Positions 61,541 through 64,000 of a stretch of DNA of 64,000 nucleotides are shown here, piece by piece. The stretch lies in assembly GCA_030429235.1 (NCBI GenBank), contig JAUIDB010000019.1, positions 17,521 to 81,520 of the forward strand, written 5' to 3'. A model generated the notes under the pieces. It did not search any database. It worked only from the letters and a program-made list of their open reading frames with translations, and had not been told where the DNA came from. Source of the stretch: Thermoanaerobaculia bacterium. GTDB lineage: Bacteria > Acidobacteriota > Thermoanaerobaculia > Multivoradales > JAIOJS01. Each line of letters starts with the position of its first letter. Within the stretch, counting starts at the first letter, position 1. Both the position numbers and the translations under genes were made by a program.

Positions 61541-62521
61541 ATGAAGCAACGCAACATCGGTTCGGACAGCGTCTCGGCCATCGGCCTCGGTCTGATGGGA
61601 ATGTCCGAGTTCTACGGTGCCGCGGATCGCGCGCAGAGTATCGGGGTCATCCACCATGCCCTGGACCACGGCGTGAACCTCCTCGACACTGCCGACATGT
61701 ACGGGAGTGGACACAACGAAGAGCTGCTCGGCGAGGCTCTCAGGGGTCGGCGGGACCAGGCCTTCGTGGCCACCAAGTTCGGGGTCGTCCGCGGCCCCGG
61801 GGGCTCCTTCGACGGCATCGACGGTCGCCCCGAGTACGTACGGAAGCAGGCGGAGGGCAGCCTTCGGCGCCTCGGGATCGACACCATCGATCTGTACTAC
61901 CAGCATCGGGTCGATCCCGATACCCCAATCGAAGAAACCGTCGGAGAGATGTCGCGTCTGGTCGAGGAAGGGAAGGTTCGCTACCTCGGGATGTCCGAGG
62001 CTGCGCCCGCCACCATCCGACGGGCCCAGGCCGTCCATCCCATCTCGGCTCTACAGACCGAGTACTCGCTCTGGACTCGTGATCCCGAGGCCGAGCTGCT
62101 CGCCCTCACGGCCGAGCTCGGAATCACCTTCGTTGCCTACAGCCCGCTGGGTCGGGGATTCCTCTCCGGCGCCATCAAGAGCATCGACGACCTCGCCGAG
62201 GACGACTTCCGGCGGGGTAACGAGCGCTTTCAGGGAGAGAACTTCCAGAAGAACCTCGAACTGGTGGCCGAGGTCGAGGCGATGGCGGGTTCCAAAGGAG
62301 TGACCTCTGCCCAACTCGCCCTCGCCTGGATCCTGGCCAAGGCCCCCCACGTCATCCCGATTCCGGGGACCCGCAAGATCCGACGCCTGGACGAGAACCG
62401 GGCAGCAGCCAAGGTCGAACTCACCGCCGCTGAGGTCGGACATCTGGACGACGTTCTCCCCTTTGGAGCCACGGCTGGACTGCGCTACCCAGAGTACGCG
62501 ATGGCGACGCTCAATCTGTAA
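61541..62521 (+). CDS. Aldo/keto reductase
   Basis: 326 residues of the AKR TIM-barrel family. Catalytic tetrad residues are Asp49 and Tyr54 (DTADMYGSG), Lys79 (FVATKFG) and His122 (YYQHRVD); the NADPH-binding tail ([14 protein letters not shown]) is intact. Close in pattern to the AKR13/YakC-like group that reduces aldehydes and quinone-like substrates. ATG 61541 has AGGAG 10 bases upstream. It is divergent from the AraC_N regulator, which suggests aldehyde-responsive expression. Confidence 0.95.
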   Translation: MKQRNIGSDSVSAIGLGLMGMSEFYGAADRAQSIGVIHHALDHGVNLLDTADMYGSGHNEELLGEALRGRRDQAFVATKFGVVRGPGGSFDGIDGRPEYVRKQAEGSLRRLGIDTIDLYYQHRVDPDTPIEETVGEMSRLVEEGKVRYLGMSEAAPATIRRAQAVHPISALQTEYSLWTRDPEAELLALTAELGITFVAYSPLGRGFLSGAIKSIDDLAEDDFRRGNERFQGENFQKNLELVAEVEAMAGSKGVTSAQLALAWILAKAPHVIPIPGTRKIRRLDENRAAAKVELTAAEVGHLDDVLPFGATAGLRYPEYAMATLNL

Positions 62522-62523
62522 CG

Positions 62524-62750
62524 TCCCCGGGCGACGACTCCGCGGGACGCCCCTTTCGGACTGTCGGAGTCGACGCCCGCGGCCTGGTTTGGGCTCGACG
62601 GTCTGGGAATCGTTGGTCCACGCCTCGAAGCCTCGGGTCTTTGCCTCGGCTGCCTCGGCCAACATCAGTTACCTGGGTTCCGACGAAAACCCGGACCTCG
62701 ATCTGCGGTTCACGGATGGATTCGAGTCGGGAGACACCTCACGGTGGTGA
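62524..62750 (+). pseudogene. Remnant of a secreted protein gene with a C-terminal tail
   Basis: No start codon or normal gene is visible in the gap after the reductase; a frame open through here ends with ANISYLGSDENPDLDLR and then FTDGFESGDTSRW and stop. The tail is the same form as the end of the beta-helix protein at 52564-54567. It reads as the decayed 3' end of another secreted protein. Confidence 0.45.
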
Positions 62751-62767
62751 GGCCGTCGGGGGCTTTG

Positions 62768-64000
62768 CTACTCGATCGGCACCGAGTCCTGGATCAGCGC
62801 TCCCGGTTGATCCCAGAATCGGAAACCGAAGGGCGTCGCCTGCGGCCAGACCTCGTCGAGAGTTATTCCATCACGCACGATGCCGTCCTTGACGACCCAG
62901 CGGATCGCCTTGGTGTTCTCGATGTCCTCGAGCGGGTTGGCGTCGAGTACCAGGAGATCCGCCAGCTTGCCGACCTCCAGCGAGCCGATCTCCTGCTCGA
63001 GGCCGAGGTACTTGGCCCCGTGCAGGCTCGCTACCTCCAGGGCACCTTCGGGGCCGAGGGCGGAAGCCGCCATCCAGATCTCCCAGTGGGTAGCGATACC
63101 GTGGTGCTGCCCGTGCGAGCCCAGAACGCCGAATCCTCCGTGTTTGATGATGTCGGCCAGCCCTTCGGCGACCAGCGGGTAGGCGTAGTCGGACTCGGGG
63201 CGTAGGGTCCGTCGGCGCGTGTGGGGCATCGACTCGCGCCAGGGCAGCCAGCTCCGGAGCTTCTCGTCCTTCCACACGTCGTCGCGCTGGTAGAAGTACT
63301 CTTCGTCCCAGGAGGCGGGTCCGCCGACCACGAAGGTGGGGGAGTAGACCGCTCCGGCTTCGCCGAGAAACCGCGCGCCATCTTCGCGCAGGGGCACGTA
63401 ACTGATGCTGTGCTCCCAGGCGGTGTGCCCGTCCATGATCATCCCGAGGTTGCCGTTCAGATGGCTCCCCTCGGCGGTGACCAGCAGGCCGAGTTGGCGA
63501 CCCGCTTCGCTCACCCACTGGCGCTGCGAGCGGGTAGGCAAGACGTAGTCCTTGAGGCCGATGGCACCCCAGTCGCGGTTCCGTCGCGCGACCCGCAGCG
63601 CCTCGTCGAGACTCTCGATCGGCTGCTTGCGGAAGCCGGTGCCGTACTCCATCGGATCGCCGACCGAGAACATCCGTGGTCCGATCAGTTCGCCGGTCTC
63701 GACCGCCTCGGCGGTGGGAAAGACTCCGTGCGCCCAACTGTAGGGGTTGAACGAGGTCGTCACGCCGTACGCGAGGTAGATAGCCTGTTCCGGATCGCGT
63801 GGGCGCAACACCCCGACGTTCTCGCGGTGGTGGTGGGCATGCAGGTCGACGAAGCCGGGGACGATGGTCAGCCCGTCGGCCTCGAGGACGGTCTCGTCAC
63901 CGTCGAGAGCGCAGGAACCGACACAGGCGATCCGCCCATCTTCGATCACGATCGAGCCGGTCTCGATGACCCCGGACGGCCCCAGGGTCACCAGGCGGGC
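62768..64000 (-). CDS. Amidohydrolase, 5' end outside window
   Basis: Partial; 411 codons visible and open to the right edge. The N-terminal strands (IVIEDGRIACVG) and VPGFVDLHAHHHREN with the HxH metal pair, GLKDYVLPTR with the carboxylated Lys, VTAEGSHLNG and later LGSHGQHHG metal His, and LEVGKLADLLVLDANPLEDI tail identify an imidazolonepropionase-like amidohydrolase. Probably exported, as its relatives with this tail often have signal peptides, but the start lies past base 64000. The third secreted-type amidohydrolase of the window. Confidence 0.9.
   Translation of the reverse strand, partial: ARLVTLGPSGVIETGSIVIEDGRIACVGSCALDGDETVLEADGLTIVPGFVDLHAHHHRENVGVLRPRDPEQAIYLAYGVTTSFNPYSWAHGVFPTAEAVETGELIGPRMFSVGDPMEYGTGFRKQPIESLDEALRVARRNRDWGAIGLKDYVLPTRSQRQWVSEAGRQLGLLVTAEGSHLNGNLGMIMDGHTAWEHSISYVPLREDGARFLGEAGAVYSPTFVVGGPASWDEEYFYQRDDVWKDEKLRSWLPWRESMPHTRRRTLRPESDYAYPLVAEGLADIIKHGGFGVLGSHGQHHGIATHWEIWMAASALGPEGALEVASLHGAKYLGLEQEIGSLEVGKLADLLVLDANPLEDIENTKAIRWVVKDGIVRDGITLDEVWPQATPFGFRFWDQPGALIQDSVPIE

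Noticed and set aside
1..64000. CRISPR array, insertion sequence, phage or rRNA/tRNA gene
   Set aside because: No repeated spacers, transposase motifs, phage genes or RNA signatures were seen in the window.

Overview
The window is a 64 kb piece of a high-GC bacterial chromosome with no rRNA, tRNA, CRISPR array, insertion sequence or phage gene that I can see. It most likely comes from an acidobacterium. Two genes (31127-32341 and 34382-36109) carry the von Willebrand-type domain arrangement known as the 'VWFA-related Acidobacterial domain'. The window also holds four eukaryotic-type Ser/Thr kinases with TPR tails, two FHA/AAA+ regulators and several quinoprotein-like beta-propellers, which fits that phylum. 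The phylum call is an inference; nothing here is a taxonomic marker gene. Layout: 1-2937 has the end of a sulfotransferase gene converging on a TonB-dependent receptor gene. 3003-7544 is a minus-strand group: a membrane-anchored beta-propeller, a BtrH-like protein and a BNR-repeat protein. 7736-10233 is a PLP-dependent decarboxylase divergent from an AraC regulator. 10321-11637 is a second beta-propeller. 11819-16924 is a TetR regulator followed by an operon for an MMPL/RND permease, a LolA-like periplasmic protein and an outer-membrane protein; a near-identical 16-bp palindrome lies in front of both tetR and the operon. 16979-19481 has an outer-membrane protein, a DUF6435-like small protein, a CIA30 protein and a diiron ferritin-like protein; two strong divergent promoters with a shared spacer motif lie at 17832-17992. 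19695-24234 is kinase/FHA module 1 (FHA-AAA+-Fis regulator overlapping a Ser/Thr kinase-TPR gene). 24359-31115 is a five-gene cell-surface modification cluster: sulfotransferase, methyltransferase, MBOAT acyltransferase, sulfatase-like lipoprotein and SGNH/AlgJ-like protein. 31127-36881 is a minus-strand operon of a small secreted protein, a VWA protein, a TPR protein and a second VWA protein. 37016-39434 has an amidohydrolase lipoprotein and a secreted protein. 39527-44464 is kinase/FHA module 2 (kinase first, regulator second). 44542-47836 has a tautomerase-like protein, a deletion scar joining two headless gene remnants, a WG-repeat-like protein and an amidohydrolase. 48140-57157 has two more kinases, an 88-residue small protein, an MscS channel, a secreted parallel beta-helix protein and a glycine-zipper protein. 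57434-64000 has two unknown Cys-containing secreted proteins, an acetamidase/formamidase, an AraC regulator divergent from an aldo/keto reductase, a gene remnant and a partial amidohydrolase. How it works together: the dominant theme is the cell envelope (receptor, exporter, outer-membrane proteins, surface polymer decoration, secreted hydrolases), with signalling by Ser/Thr kinases and FHA proteins. The most unusual points are: (i) two kinase-FHA/AAA+ modules whose AAA+ partners have lost the sigma-54 contact motif, one of them also the catalytic Walker-B glutamate; (ii) the TetR/operator pair controlling an envelope export operon; (iii) a VWA-TPR-VWA operon in which one VWA has lost its metal site; (iv) the sulfotransferase/MBOAT/sulfatase-like cluster; and (v) a clean deletion scar at 45324/45325.
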